A DNA stretch of 64,000 nucleotides from Lacticaseibacillus jixianensis (GTDB lineage Bacteria > Bacillota > Bacilli > Lactobacillales > Lactobacillaceae). Position numbers and translations under genes: made by a program. Every line of letters starts with the position of its first letter. Position 1 is the first letter of the stretch. The stretch covers positions 1 to 64,000 of the forward strand of contig NZ_RHOJ01000013.1 of the NCBI RefSeq assembly GCF_003946485.1, written 5' to 3'. The notes beneath the pieces were generated by a model. It searched no databases, was not told the DNA's origin, and was given only the letters and a program-made list of their open reading frames with translations. Shown here piece after piece: positions 42,978 to 51,677 of this stretch.

Positions 42978-44438
42978 ATGCACAAATTATTTCATTGGGT
43001 TCTTGGCCTGCTGACAGCACTGCTGCTTGCAGGCACCGCACTGACCACCACGACCGCGCAGCCGGTGGAAGCGGCCAGCAACGCGAAAACCGTGCAGCAG
43101 ATCAAGCAGCGCGGCTACGTCATCTTGGGGGTCTCCGCTGACTACGCGCCGCTGGAGTTCCACGCGACCGTCGACGGCTCCGACACCATCGTCGGCGCCG
43201 ACATCTCCCTGGCCAAGCAGATCGCCAAGGACATGGGCGTCAAGCTTCAGATCAAGGAAATGGGCTTTGACGCCCTGATCGGGGCGCTCAAAACCGGCAA
43301 GGTCGACATGGTCATCTCCGGCATGAGCGAAACGCCAGAGCGCGCCAAGCAGGTCGACTTCTCGGAGTCTTACACCGAGGAAAAGCAGATCATGGTCGTC
43401 AAGAAGGACGCGGCGGCCAAGTACAAGAACGTCGCGGACTTCTCCGGCAAGAAGGTCGGGGCCCAAAAGCAGTCCACGCAGGAGCAGATCGCCAAGGCGG
43501 AGCTGCAAGGCGCCGACATCGTGCCGCTGGAAAAGGCCAACGACGTCATCGCCCAGGTCGAGTACGGCAAGATCGACGCCGGCGTCATGTCCAACATTGT
43601 GGCCGGCGCCTACGTGCAAAAGACCCCGAGCCTGAAGATCATCGATCCGAAGTTCGCCACCGGGAAAGCGCCAACCGTCGTCGCCCTGACCAAGGGCAAC
43701 ACCACGCTGAAGAACCAGGTCAACACCACCATCAATAAGGTGCGCAAAGACCACCTGTGGAGCAAGTGGATGGACACGGCCTACACCCTGCAGAACCAAA
43801 GCAACAGCTTCTGGGCCAAGTACGGCAGCTTCTTCATCAAAGGCGCGCTGTACACCCTGCTGTTCGCGCTGCTGACCGTCATCGCCGGCACCGTGCTGGG
43901 CACGCTGCTCGCCTTGATGCGCCGCTCCAAGCTGTGGATCCTTAAGGCGCTCGCCGTGGTCTACGTGGAATTCATCCGCGGCACGCCACTGATGGTCCAG
44001 GCCTTCATCGTCTTCTTCGGCCTGCAGGTGCTCGGCATTAACCTGTCCGCCTTCGCCTCTGGCGCGATCGCCATGGGCATCAACTCCGGCGCGTACGTCG
44101 CCGAGATCATCCGCTCCGGGCTGAACTCCGTGCCGATCGGCCAAACCGAAGCGGCCCGCAGCCTGGGCCTGAGCAACGGCGAAACCACCCGCTACGTCGT
44201 CTTGCCGCAGGCGGTCAAGAACATCTGGCCGGCGCTGGGCAATGAGTTCGTCACCGACATCAAGGAATCTTCCGTGCTGTCCGTGATCGGGGCCACCGAG
44301 CTGATGTTTGAAGGGACCACCGTCCAGGGCGCGTCGTTCGAACCGTTCTACCCAATGATGATCGTGGCGCTCATCTACTTCGCCATGACCTTCATTCTCA
44401 GCCGGGCGCTGGGCTTCATCGAACACCGGATGAACTAG
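42978..44438 (+). CDS. Glutamine-type amino-acid ABC transporter, fused binding protein and permease
   Basis: A 486-aa fusion. A signal segment (residues about 8-30) precedes a type 3 solute-binding domain (about 40-255; GYVILGVSADYAPLEF, MGFDALIGALKTGKVDMVISGM). A permease domain follows (about 275-486) with the EAA loop EAARSLGLSNGETTRYVVLPQA. GAGGGG stands nine bases before the ATG at 42978; a TTG at 42969 touches the ribosome site. No ATPase gene follows, so a partner must be encoded elsewhere. Confidence 0.93.
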   Translation: MHKLFHWVLGLLTALLLAGTALTTTTAQPVEAASNAKTVQQIKQRGYVILGVSADYAPLEFHATVDGSDTIVGADISLAKQIAKDMGVKLQIKEMGFDALIGALKTGKVDMVISGMSETPERAKQVDFSESYTEEKQIMVVKKDAAAKYKNVADFSGKKVGAQKQSTQEQIAKAELQGADIVPLEKANDVIAQVEYGKIDAGVMSNIVAGAYVQKTPSLKIIDPKFATGKAPTVVALTKGNTTLKNQVNTTINKVRKDHLWSKWMDTAYTLQNQSNSFWAKYGSFFIKGALYTLLFALLTVIAGTVLGTLLALMRRSKLWILKALAVVYVEFIRGTPLMVQAFIVFFGLQVLGINLSAFASGAIAMGINSGAYVAEIIRSGLNSVPIGQTEAARSLGLSNGETTRYVVLPQAVKNIWPALGNEFVTDIKESSVLSVIGATELMFEGTTVQGASFEPFYPMMIVALIYFAMTFILSRALGFIEHRMN

Positions 44439-44457
44439 TAAGGGAAAGATTAGAAAG

Positions 44458-44481
44458 CGCCCCGCGGGCAGCCGCGGGGCG
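44458..44481 (+). terminator. GC-rich hairpin after the amino-acid transporter gene
   Basis: CGCCCCGCGG, GCAG and CCGCGGGGCG form a perfect stem followed only by TTATG. The weak T run leaves termination uncertain, and it may also lie in the argG leader. Confidence 0.5.
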
Positions 44482-44520
44482 TTATGATGTAAGCGAGACC
44501 TAAATTTTGAGGAGGAACTA

Positions 44521-45744
44521 ATGATGACTGATAAAATCGTGTTGGCTTATTCTGGCGGCTTGGATACTTCTGTGGCGATCCCGTGGCTTCAAGACCGCGG
44601 CTACGACGTGATCGCCGTGTGCCTGAACGTCGGCCAGCCGAACGCGGACATGGCCTTCATCCAGCAAAAGGCCCTCAAGGTCGGCGCCATTGAAAGCTAC
44701 GCGATCGACGCGCAAGACGAGTTCGCCGATGAGTACGTCACCCCGGTGATCAAGGCCAACGCCTTGTACGAAGGCGACTACCCGCTGGTGTCCGCCCTGT
44801 CGCGGCCGCTCATCATCAAGCATCTGGTTGAGATTGCCCACCAGCACGGCGCCGTCGCGATCGCGCATGGCTCCACCGGCAAGGGCAACGACCAGGTTCG
44901 CTTTGAGGCCGCGATCCACGCGCTGGATCCGCAGCTGAAGATCGAGGACCCGATCCGCGATTTTCACTGGTCCCGCGAAGAGGAAATCGACTACGCCAAG
45001 GAGCACAACGTGCCGGTGCCGATCGGCAAGAAGTCCCCGTACTCCATTGACGCCAACCTCTGGGGCCGCGCCAACGAAGCCGGCATCCTGGAGAACCCGT
45101 GGAACCAGGCACCCGACGACGCCTGGGGCATGACCGTCGCCCCTGAGGCCGCCCCGGACCAGCCGACCTTCCTCGACCTGACGTTTGAAAAAGGCATCCC
45201 CGTCGCCATCGACGGCAAGCAGATGAAGCTGGCCGACCTGATCAAGGCGCTGAACAAGCTGGCCGGCGATAACGGCATCGGCCGCATCGATAAGATCGAA
45301 AACCGCATGGTCGGCATCAAGTCCCGCGAGGTCTACGAGGCGCCGGCCGCGGCCGTCATCATGGCCGCCCACCACGAAATGGAAAACCTCACGCTGGAGC
45401 GCGACGTCGCCCACTACAAGCCGCTGATCGAGCAACAGCTCACCAACATGATCTACGAGGCCAAGTGGATCACCCCGCTGTTCGACAGCCTGATGGCCTT
45501 CGTTGACGACACGCAAAAGGTCGTCAACGGCGTCGTTAAGATGAAGCTGTACAAGGGCTCCGCCGTGCCGGTCGCCCGCAAGTCGGACACCAACTCCCTG
45601 TACGACGAGAACCTCGCCACCTACACCTCGGCTGACACCTTCGACCAGGAGGCCGCGGCCGGCTTCATCAAGCTCTGGACCCTGCCGGCCACCGTTTACG
45701 AGGAAGTCAACCACGTCCACTCCCAAAAGCCGGAGGAGAAATAA
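44521..45744 (+). CDS. argG: Argininosuccinate synthase
   Basis: A 407-aa enzyme that joins citrulline and aspartate with ATP to form argininosuccinate. It starts with the ATP pyrophosphatase P-loop [11 protein letters not shown] and has the [13 protein letters not shown] motif. Two ATGs in tandem follow GAGGAGG; the spacing is five bases to the first and eight to the second (44524), so either may serve. It overlaps argH by one base (TAATG), so the last two steps of arginine synthesis are coupled. No argR box was looked for in detail. Confidence 0.97.
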   Translation: MMTDKIVLAYSGGLDTSVAIPWLQDRGYDVIAVCLNVGQPNADMAFIQQKALKVGAIESYAIDAQDEFADEYVTPVIKANALYEGDYPLVSALSRPLIIKHLVEIAHQHGAVAIAHGSTGKGNDQVRFEAAIHALDPQLKIEDPIRDFHWSREEEIDYAKEHNVPVPIGKKSPYSIDANLWGRANEAGILENPWNQAPDDAWGMTVAPEAAPDQPTFLDLTFEKGIPVAIDGKQMKLADLIKALNKLAGDNGIGRIDKIENRMVGIKSREVYEAPAAAVIMAAHHEMENLTLERDVAHYKPLIEQQLTNMIYEAKWITPLFDSLMAFVDDTQKVVNGVVKMKLYKGSAVPVARKSDTNSLYDENLATYTSADTFDQEAAAGFIKLWTLPATVYEEVNHVHSQKPEEK

Positions 45745-47147
45745 TGACCGATAAGCTCTGGGGCGGGCGCTTCACCGCCAAGGCTGCCAAGTGGGTCGAC
45801 ACGTTCGGCGCCTCGATCAGCTTTGACCAGCAGATGGCCAAAGAAGACCTGACCGCCTCCATCGCCCACGTCAAGATGCTCGGCAAGCAGCACATCATCC
45901 CCGCAGCGGACGCCAAGACCATCGAAGCCGGCCTGAACGTCCTCATGCAAAAGCTGGCCGCGGGCGAGCTGCACTTCACCGTGGAGAACGAGGACATCCA
46001 CCTGAACATGGAAAGCCTCCTGACCGCCCTGATCGGCCCGGTCGCCGGCAAGCTGCACACCGCACGCTCGCGCAACGACCAGGTGGCCACCGATTTTCAC
46101 CTCTGGCTGAAAAACCGCCTGCCGGAGATCAAGGAAGCCATCACCAACCTGCAGACGGTGCTGGTGGAAAAGGCCGAGGAGAACGCCGGCACCATCATGC
46201 CCGGCTACACCCACATGCAGCACGCCCAGCCGATCACCTACGGGCACTACCTGCTCGCCTACTTTGAGATGCTGCAGCGCGACTACGAGCGGTTTGAATT
46301 CAACCAGCAGCACACGGACATGCTGCCGCTGGGCGCCGCGGCGCTGGCCGGCACCACTTTTCCCCTCGACCGCGAGTACGTGGCCGCGCAGCTCGGCTTC
46401 GATCAGGTCTACCACAACAGCCTGGACGCCGTGTCCGACCGCGACTTCGCCCTGGAATTTCTGAGCAACGCCGCGATCCTGATGCAGCACCTAAGCCGGC
46501 TGGCCGAAGAGCTCATCTTGTGGTGCACGTACGAGTTCAACTACATCGAGATGGACGACCGCTTCGCCACCGGCAGCTCCATCATGCCGCAAAAGAAGAA
46601 CGCCGACTTCGCCGAGCTGGTGCGCGGCAAGACCGGCCGGGTGTACGGCGCCTTGATGGGCCTGCTCACCACGATGAAGAGCCTGCCGCTGGCCTACAAC
46701 AAGGACATGCAGGAGGACAAGGAGCCCGTGTTTGACGCCTACAACACGATCCTCGGCTCCCTGCACATTTTCGCCGGCATGCTGGAAACCGTGAAGGTGC
46801 ACAATACGCGCATGCACGACGCCACGACAAACGACTTTAGCAACGCCACCGAGCTGGCCGACTACCTGGCGACCAAGGGCGTGCCGTTCCGCACCGCCCA
46901 CGGCATCGTCGGCAAGCTGGTCCTGCACGGCATCGAGACCCACCAGAGTCTGCAGGACATGCCGCTCCAGGAGCTGCAAGAAGCGGCCCCGCAGATCCAG
47001 GAGGACGTCTACCAGGAGCTCACGGCCGAGGCCGCCGTCAACCGTCGCACCAGCTTGGGCGGCACGGCACCGGCGAACGTCGAAAAGGAAGTTAAACGGG
47101 CCAAATCTTTGTTGGCACAGCGGAGCACAAACGCTAAAAACGCTTAA
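45744..47147 (+). CDS. argH: Argininosuccinate lyase
   Basis: A 467-aa enzyme of the fumarase/aspartase superfamily that splits argininosuccinate into arginine and fumarate. The N terminus LWGGRFT and the signature [10 protein letters not shown] (the flexible catalytic loop) are present, as is [15 protein letters not shown] lies inside the end of argG, just ahead of the overlapping ATG. A strong terminator follows. Confidence 0.97.
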   Translation: MTDKLWGGRFTAKAAKWVDTFGASISFDQQMAKEDLTASIAHVKMLGKQHIIPAADAKTIEAGLNVLMQKLAAGELHFTVENEDIHLNMESLLTALIGPVAGKLHTARSRNDQVATDFHLWLKNRLPEIKEAITNLQTVLVEKAEENAGTIMPGYTHMQHAQPITYGHYLLAYFEMLQRDYERFEFNQQHTDMLPLGAAALAGTTFPLDREYVAAQLGFDQVYHNSLDAVSDRDFALEFLSNAAILMQHLSRLAEELILWCTYEFNYIEMDDRFATGSSIMPQKKNADFAELVRGKTGRVYGALMGLLTTMKSLPLAYNKDMQEDKEPVFDAYNTILGSLHIFAGMLETVKVHNTRMHDATTNDFSNATELADYLATKGVPFRTAHGIVGKLVLHGIETHQSLQDMPLQELQEAAPQIQEDVYQELTAEAAVNRRTSLGGTAPANVEKEVKRAKSLLAQRSTNAKNA

Positions 47148-47171
47148 CTTGTCTCCGCCCCAAACCATCCC

Positions 47172-47208
47172 AAACAGGGTCCTGCCCAGCTGGCAGGACC
47201 CTGTTTTT
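47172..47208. terminator. Bidirectional terminator between argH and the dlt operon
   Basis: AAACAGGGTCCTGCC and GGCAGGACCCTGTTTTT form a 15-bp perfect stem. It serves argH (+) and the last gene of the dlt operon (-). Confidence 0.92.
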
Positions 47209-47224
47209 CTGTCTGTAATGTTGG

Positions 47225-48406
47225 CTATTGCAGGAACTCCCTGCGCATCTGGTCGGCCACCTGGATGATGTCCGCCCGGCGGTGGCCCTGCACGTTGCCC
47301 AGGAGGATGACGGCGGCCTGCCCGTCGCGGGCCAGCTGCATCGTGGAGATGTAGCCATAGCCGGAGCCGTTGGCGCGCATGAAGCCCGGCACATCCTGAT
47401 AAAAGCCGCCGCAGTAGTGCTCACCGGGGTGGTAGACCTGATCGCGGCTGGCGCCCAGCAGCCGGCCGCGCACCAGCGAGCGTACCGCCTGGTAGAAGTC
47501 CAACGCGCTCATGTACACCTGCCCCGTGCCCAGCTCCGCGTGCATCTGGTCCAGGCTGGTGAACTGCTGCTGCGCGTAGAGCTGGCTGCCTTGCAGCACG
47601 TAGCCCGAAGCGTAATTCATGCCGGGCTTTAGCGCGTAGGCCATCACTGTGTGGGTCAGGTGCAGGCGCTGCGGGTAGGCGGCCTTGAACAGCGCCTCGT
47701 ACGAGCGGCCCGTGATCTTCTCCACGATGCCCGCCAGCAGGACGTAGTTGGCGGGGGTGTAGGCCCAGGTGCCGAAGTACTGGCGCTGAAAAGTCAGCCG
47801 GCTGGCCACGGCGTTGACCAGCTGGGCGTCGGAGCGGTAATGCGGCACCAAGGAAGCGGTCGCCCGCAGCCCCGACTGCATTCTCATCAAGGCGCCCACG
47901 GTCAGCTGAGGGTCCTGCTTGAACTGCGGGTAGTAGTTGCCGATCGGCGTGGTGAGCGTCAGCTTGCCGGCGTCCAGCAGCTGCATCACCAGCCCGCTGG
48001 TGAGGCTTTTTTGCAGCGAGTCGATCTCGTACAGCGTGTCCTCCCGGTTGGCCAGGTGCCGCTTGACGCTGGCCAGCCCCATGCTCACGCTGGCCACCAG
48101 CCGCCCGTGTTTGATCACGATGCCGGTGCCGGAGAAGTGCTGCGCCGACAGCCGCGCCTTCAAGCTGGCCTGGATCGGCGCATCAATGGCGCGCGGCACG
48201 GCCGGGGCCGGCCTTGCGGCATGCCGCCGCTTTACCGGGGCGCGCCTGACCGCCACCTTGGCCGCGGCATGCGGCCGCGGTTGGGGCGCGGTCTGCCGGC
48301 CCAGCGCAAAGCCCAGCCCCAGCAGCAGCGCCCCGCCCAGCGCGAAGCTAGCGATCAGCCGCCGCACGCCGCGCTGACGCCTGGCGTGGTTCTTGGCCCG
48401 TCTCAT
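47225..48406 (-). CDS. Serine hydrolase (beta-lactamase fold) coupled to dltD, DltE-like
   Basis: A 393-aa surface protein. One N-terminal membrane anchor (about 16-36) is followed by a Pro/Arg-rich linker and a penicillin-binding-type hydrolase domain with SxxK at S130 (SLQKS) and a tyrosine motif YTPANY. The KTG-box is replaced by a degenerate HRR-like end. It starts in the ATGA overlap with dltD. In Lactiplantibacillus plantarum a serine hydrolase of the dlt locus (DltE, formerly PbpX2) removes D-alanine from lipoteichoic acid. The same role is inferred here from position; a carboxypeptidase is the alternative. Confidence 0.75.
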   Translation of the reverse strand: MRRAKNHARRQRGVRRLIASFALGGALLLGLGFALGRQTAPQPRPHAAAKVAVRRAPVKRRHAARPAPAVPRAIDAPIQASLKARLSAQHFSGTGIVIKHGRLVASVSMGLASVKRHLANREDTLYEIDSLQKSLTSGLVMQLLDAGKLTLTTPIGNYYPQFKQDPQLTVGALMRMQSGLRATASLVPHYRSDAQLVNAVASRLTFQRQYFGTWAYTPANYVLLAGIVEKITGRSYEALFKAAYPQRLHLTHTVMAYALKPGMNYASGYVLQGSQLYAQQQFTSLDQMHAELGTGQVYMSALDFYQAVRSLVRGRLLGASRDQVYHPGEHYCGGFYQDVPGFMRANGSGYGYISTMQLARDGQAAVILLGNVQGHRRADIIQVADQMRREFLQ

Positions 48407-49656
48407 TGGGGCACCTCGGTGGAGTTCGCCCACGCGCGGCCGAAGAAGTGGCCGTTCAGCCGGTGGTGCTCAGCCGGCTGCGGCTGCGTCAGAAACGGCG
48501 CCACCGTGTGGTCGACCGCCAGCCACCCGCGCCAGCCCAGGTGAATGGTGTCCTGCATGAAGTACGGCTGGTTGCCGTCTTTGCTCAGATCCAGCACATG
48601 GGTGAAGCCCTGGCTGCGCAGCTGGTACTTGAGCTTGGCCACCGCCTGCTCGTAGTTAGGCACCGACAGCCCCGTGTAGGCCGCCCACCGCGCGTTGATC
48701 GGCGGAATGACGAACTGAACGGTCGTGTGGTTCTTGGCAAACTCCTGCAGCAGCAGCTCAAAATCGCCGTACTCCGGCCCCAGGCGGTACTCGAAGTGGC
48801 GCTGGCTGCCGCGCAGGGCCTTCAGCTTGCCGTGGCCTAAGCGCTCGCGGAAAAAGCGATCGTCGATGCCCAGCCGGTTGTGGCGGGTGTGCTGCTTGGC
48901 GATCTGGGTCGCCAGCCGGTTCAAGACGGCCGGATCATCCGTGCTAGGCAGCTGCTTTTCCCCCGCCTCAATGCGGTGCCAGTTGGCCGCGCCGGTGAAC
49001 CGGGAAAAGAGCCGGTCCTCGTTTCTCAGCATCTGCAGGCGCGCCTGCAGGGCCGGGCGCACCCAGCCGCTGACGGGCCCGCCGGCTGCGATCTGGTACA
49101 GCGCCTGCCGGTCGAGCCGGCTTTTGGCCGGGGCGTCCATTTTCAGCAGCCGGCGCGCGGCGTAGCGGTCGGCCTCGCTGCCGCGGGCCCGCAGCAGCCA
49201 CAAAGACAGCTGAAGCGGCGAGTAGTACATGTCAAACGCCGCCGGGATCTGCCCCTGCTTGGTGAACCACTGCATCGAGACGATGAGCACCGCCTTTTTT
49301 CCCTTCAGCTGGGCCAGCTGCGACTGGTCATCGACAAAGTGCACCAGCGACTGGGTCCCCGGATCGCCGAGCAGCAGCGGCCGGTACGCGCGGTGGTACT
49401 TGGCCGCCAGGGTCGACGGGTGGAACGGGTCCATGCGCGCCAGCTCGGACGACCCGAAAAACGGGACGTAGCCATTGGCCTGCGCCTGCTGCTTCACCCG
49501 CGCGCCGCCCAGGACGTTGGGCGAAAGCGACACCGCCTCGGCGGCCAGCTTGTCCTTGGCGATGCGGCCGCTGGGCAGCGGCGCCAGCAGGACGCCGATC
49601 ACCAGCAGCGCGGCCAGCACGACCGGGCCGAAGATTTGCCAGAGTCGCCTTTTCAT
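48403..49656 (-). CDS. dltD: D-alanyl-lipoteichoic acid synthesis protein DltD
   Basis: A 417-aa protein with an N-terminal membrane helix (about 5-24) and an outer SGNH-hydrolase-like domain that moves D-alanine to teichoic acid. The catalytic serine lies in FFGSSELARMDPFHPS, and the His/Asp pair in QDTIHLGWRGWLAVD. The frame is open to 49704, but the ATG at 49656 shares a base with the dltC stop. It overlaps the serine hydrolase gene by four bases. Confidence 0.96.
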   Translation of the reverse strand: MKRRLWQIFGPVVLAALLVIGVLLAPLPSGRIAKDKLAAEAVSLSPNVLGGARVKQQAQANGYVPFFGSSELARMDPFHPSTLAAKYHRAYRPLLLGDPGTQSLVHFVDDQSQLAQLKGKKAVLIVSMQWFTKQGQIPAAFDMYYSPLQLSLWLLRARGSEADRYAARRLLKMDAPAKSRLDRQALYQIAAGGPVSGWVRPALQARLQMLRNEDRLFSRFTGAANWHRIEAGEKQLPSTDDPAVLNRLATQIAKQHTRHNRLGIDDRFFRERLGHGKLKALRGSQRHFEYRLGPEYGDFELLLQEFAKNHTTVQFVIPPINARWAAYTGLSVPNYEQAVAKLKYQLRSQGFTHVLDLSKDGNQPYFMQDTIHLGWRGWLAVDHTVAPFLTQPQPAEHHRLNGHFFGRAWANSTEVPQ

Positions 49657-49889
49657 TACGCCGCGTCCTCGGCTTGCTTGATGATCTTGGCCGGGGTGTT
49701 CCACTGGCTGCGGTCAAACTCGGACACCGGCACGGCCATCCCCAGCTGCGCTTGCAGCTGTAGCAGCAGCTGAACGGTGTCCATGGAGTCGAGCAGGCCA
49801 GAGTCAAACAGGTCTTCGTCGAGGTTGTTGGTGAAGTCCTCACCGGTCAGATCGTTGAGAATTGAGAGTACCGTTGCTTTTTTGTCCAT
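49656..49889 (-). CDS. dltC: D-alanine carrier protein DltC
   Basis: A 77-aa acyl-carrier-type protein. The phosphopantetheine attachment serine is S35 in LLDSMDTVQ. It receives D-alanine from DltA. AAAGGAGA precedes the ATG by seven bases, so it has its own strong ribosome site. It lies 579 bases after dltB, with repeat array R7 filling most of the gap; in most dlt operons this gap is a few bases. Confidence 0.96.
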   Translation of the reverse strand: MDKKATVLSILNDLTGEDFTNNLDEDLFDSGLLDSMDTVQLLLQLQAQLGMAVPVSEFDRSQWNTPAKIIKQAEDAA

Positions 49890-49960
49890 GATTGTTTCTC
49901 CTTTTGTTTGTTAAATGCGTGAATTGGCGAGATTCTTCGCCGCGGTGGCGGGCTTTGCAG

Positions 49961-50471
49961 CCTAGTCGCGCTCAGCGAGGCAACGCCCGAGCATCCAGCT
50001 ACGCCGCAAGCCTCGCCGGCCAAGAACGCCGGCAATTCTCGCGGCTAGGCTGGCTGTCGGGCTAAGTGCGCCTCACTTCGCAGCCTTACTAGTTGCGCTC
50101 CGGTGAGCAACGCCCGAGCACCTAGCTACGCCCAGCGCCTCGCCGGCAGAGAACGCCGGCAATGCGCTGAGCTAGGCTGGGCGTCGGGCTAAGGGCGCTC
50201 ACCTCCGCAGCCTTATTAGTTGCGCTCCGGTGAGCAACGCCCGAGCACCTAGCTACGCCCAGCGCCTCGCCGGCAAAGAACACCGGCAATGCGCTGAGCT
50301 AGGCTAGGCGTCGGGCTAAGGGCGCTCACCTCCGCAGCCTTATTAGTTGCGCTCCGCACTGGCAACGCGGGAGTGGCTAGCTACGCACCCGGCCTCGCCG
50401 CTAAAGTACAGCGGCAATGCCGGGTGCTAGGCTACCCATCCCGCTAAGAGCGCCAGTGCTCCGCAGCCTTA
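49961..50471 (+). repeat. Nested-palindrome repeat array R7 between dltB and dltC, four units
   Basis: Units lie at about 49961-50087, 50090-50214, 50216-50341 and 50344-50471. Outer arms are GCGAGGC/GCCTCAC (one mismatch), GGTGAGC/GCTCACC twice and GCACTGGC/GCCAGTGC. The second stem is GCCCGA/TCGGGC in the first three and GCGGGA/TCCCGC in the fourth. The CCTTA at the right end contributes the TAA stop of dltB. Confidence 0.88.
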
Positions 50472-51677
50472 CTTAAACCACAGCCTGTCCAAAAACCCCG
50501 AAAAGATCAGGAAGCTGAAGCACACCACTGTGAAGGTGGTCGCGATGGCCAAAGCCTCAGTCCATTTGTTGTGCGGCAGCTGCTTGCGGTGCTTTTTCTT
50601 GAAGCGCAGCCAGATGTCGTTGATGATGATCGCCGCGGCGTGGAAGAGGCCGTACGTGATGTAGTACCACGTCACCCCGTGCCAGAAGCCCATGATCAGG
50701 AAGTTGATCAGGTACGCGACCTGGGAGACCCGGACCGGCTTTTTGATCAGCTTGTGCTTCATGATGAAGAAGGTCACCCGCATGAAAATGAAGTCGCGGA
50801 ACCAAAACGACAGCGTCATGTGCCACCGGTTCCAGAAGTCCTTGATGTTGTGCGCCTGAAACGGGCGGTTGAAGTTCATCGGCGTGTCGATGCCGAGCAC
50901 CAGGCTGGTGGCCACGGCGAACAGCGAGTATCCGGCAAAGTCGAAGAACAGGTACATCGAGTAAACGAGGGTGACGCCGATCAGCGCCGGACTCAGGCCC
51001 AGCCAGTACAGGTGCCGCATGATCAGCGCCGCCCGCTCGACCCGCGGCAGCATGACGGTCCCGAAGAGGTAGCCAAGGATGTACTTGTAAAAGAAGCCCA
51101 AAAACAGGTACCACGTCGCCCGCCCCAGCATGGTCACGTACTGCGCGCGCGCCGGGACGTTCGCGTAGTCCTTTTGAAAGCGGCGGTAGCGGTCGATCGG
51201 GCCGCTGGATAGCACCGGCATGAACAGCATGAAGCGCAGAAACGGCATCAGTTGCACGTCTTTCATGGTGCCGTCGCGCAGCTCCATGATCACCTGCACG
51301 GCCTTGAAGGTCAGATACGAGATCCCCAAGAAACCAAGCAGCGATGGGTGCAGCGCCACGGCCGGGGTCAGCTTGACGACCACCAGCGGCAGGATGCTGG
51401 CCAGCACCGCGCAGACGAACACCCCGGTCTGGTTGTGCTGCTTGCGGTAGCGCGTGTAGCCGAAGACCCAGGCCAGCTGCCACAGAATGTAGCAGATGAG
51501 CGCCACGCCTTCGTGCCATTTGGCGCCAGTGAACATCACGATGATGAAGGCCAGCGAGATCAGCGTCTCGTAGCTTTTCAAGCGGTGGCCGTGGTACAGG
51601 CCGACCATCACCGGCAGCAGGCCGAGGATGAGCAGCAGGAAGTACTGCGGATCGGCGTAGGGTTGTAAATTCAGCAT
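50469..51677 (-). CDS. dltB: D-alanine export acyltransferase DltB (MBOAT)
   Basis: A 402-aa membrane-bound O-acyltransferase that passes D-alanine from DltC across the membrane. About eleven hydrophobic segments are visible, with the MBOAT asparagine/histidine region WNRWHMTLSFWFRDFIFM and the active histidine in FLIMGFWHGVTWYY. Its start overlaps the dltA stop (TGATG). Its stop codon lies inside the border of repeat array R7. Confidence 0.97.
   Translation of the reverse strand: MLNLQPYADPQYFLLLILGLLPVMVGLYHGHRLKSYETLISLAFIIVMFTGAKWHEGVALICYILWQLAWVFGYTRYRKQHNQTGVFVCAVLASILPLVVVKLTPAVALHPSLLGFLGISYLTFKAVQVIMELRDGTMKDVQLMPFLRFMLFMPVLSSGPIDRYRRFQKDYANVPARAQYVTMLGRATWYLFLGFFYKYILGYLFGTVMLPRVERAALIMRHLYWLGLSPALIGVTLVYSMYLFFDFAGYSLFAVATSLVLGIDTPMNFNRPFQAHNIKDFWNRWHMTLSFWFRDFIFMRVTFFIMKHKLIKKPVRVSQVAYLINFLIMGFWHGVTWYYITYGLFHAAAIIINDIWLRFKKKHRKQLPHNKWTEALAIATTFTVVCFSFLIFSGFLDRLWFK

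Noticed and set aside
42987-44426. A long minus-strand frame opposite the amino-acid transporter gene
   Set aside because: The plus strand codes for a clear binding protein-permease fusion with a proper start.
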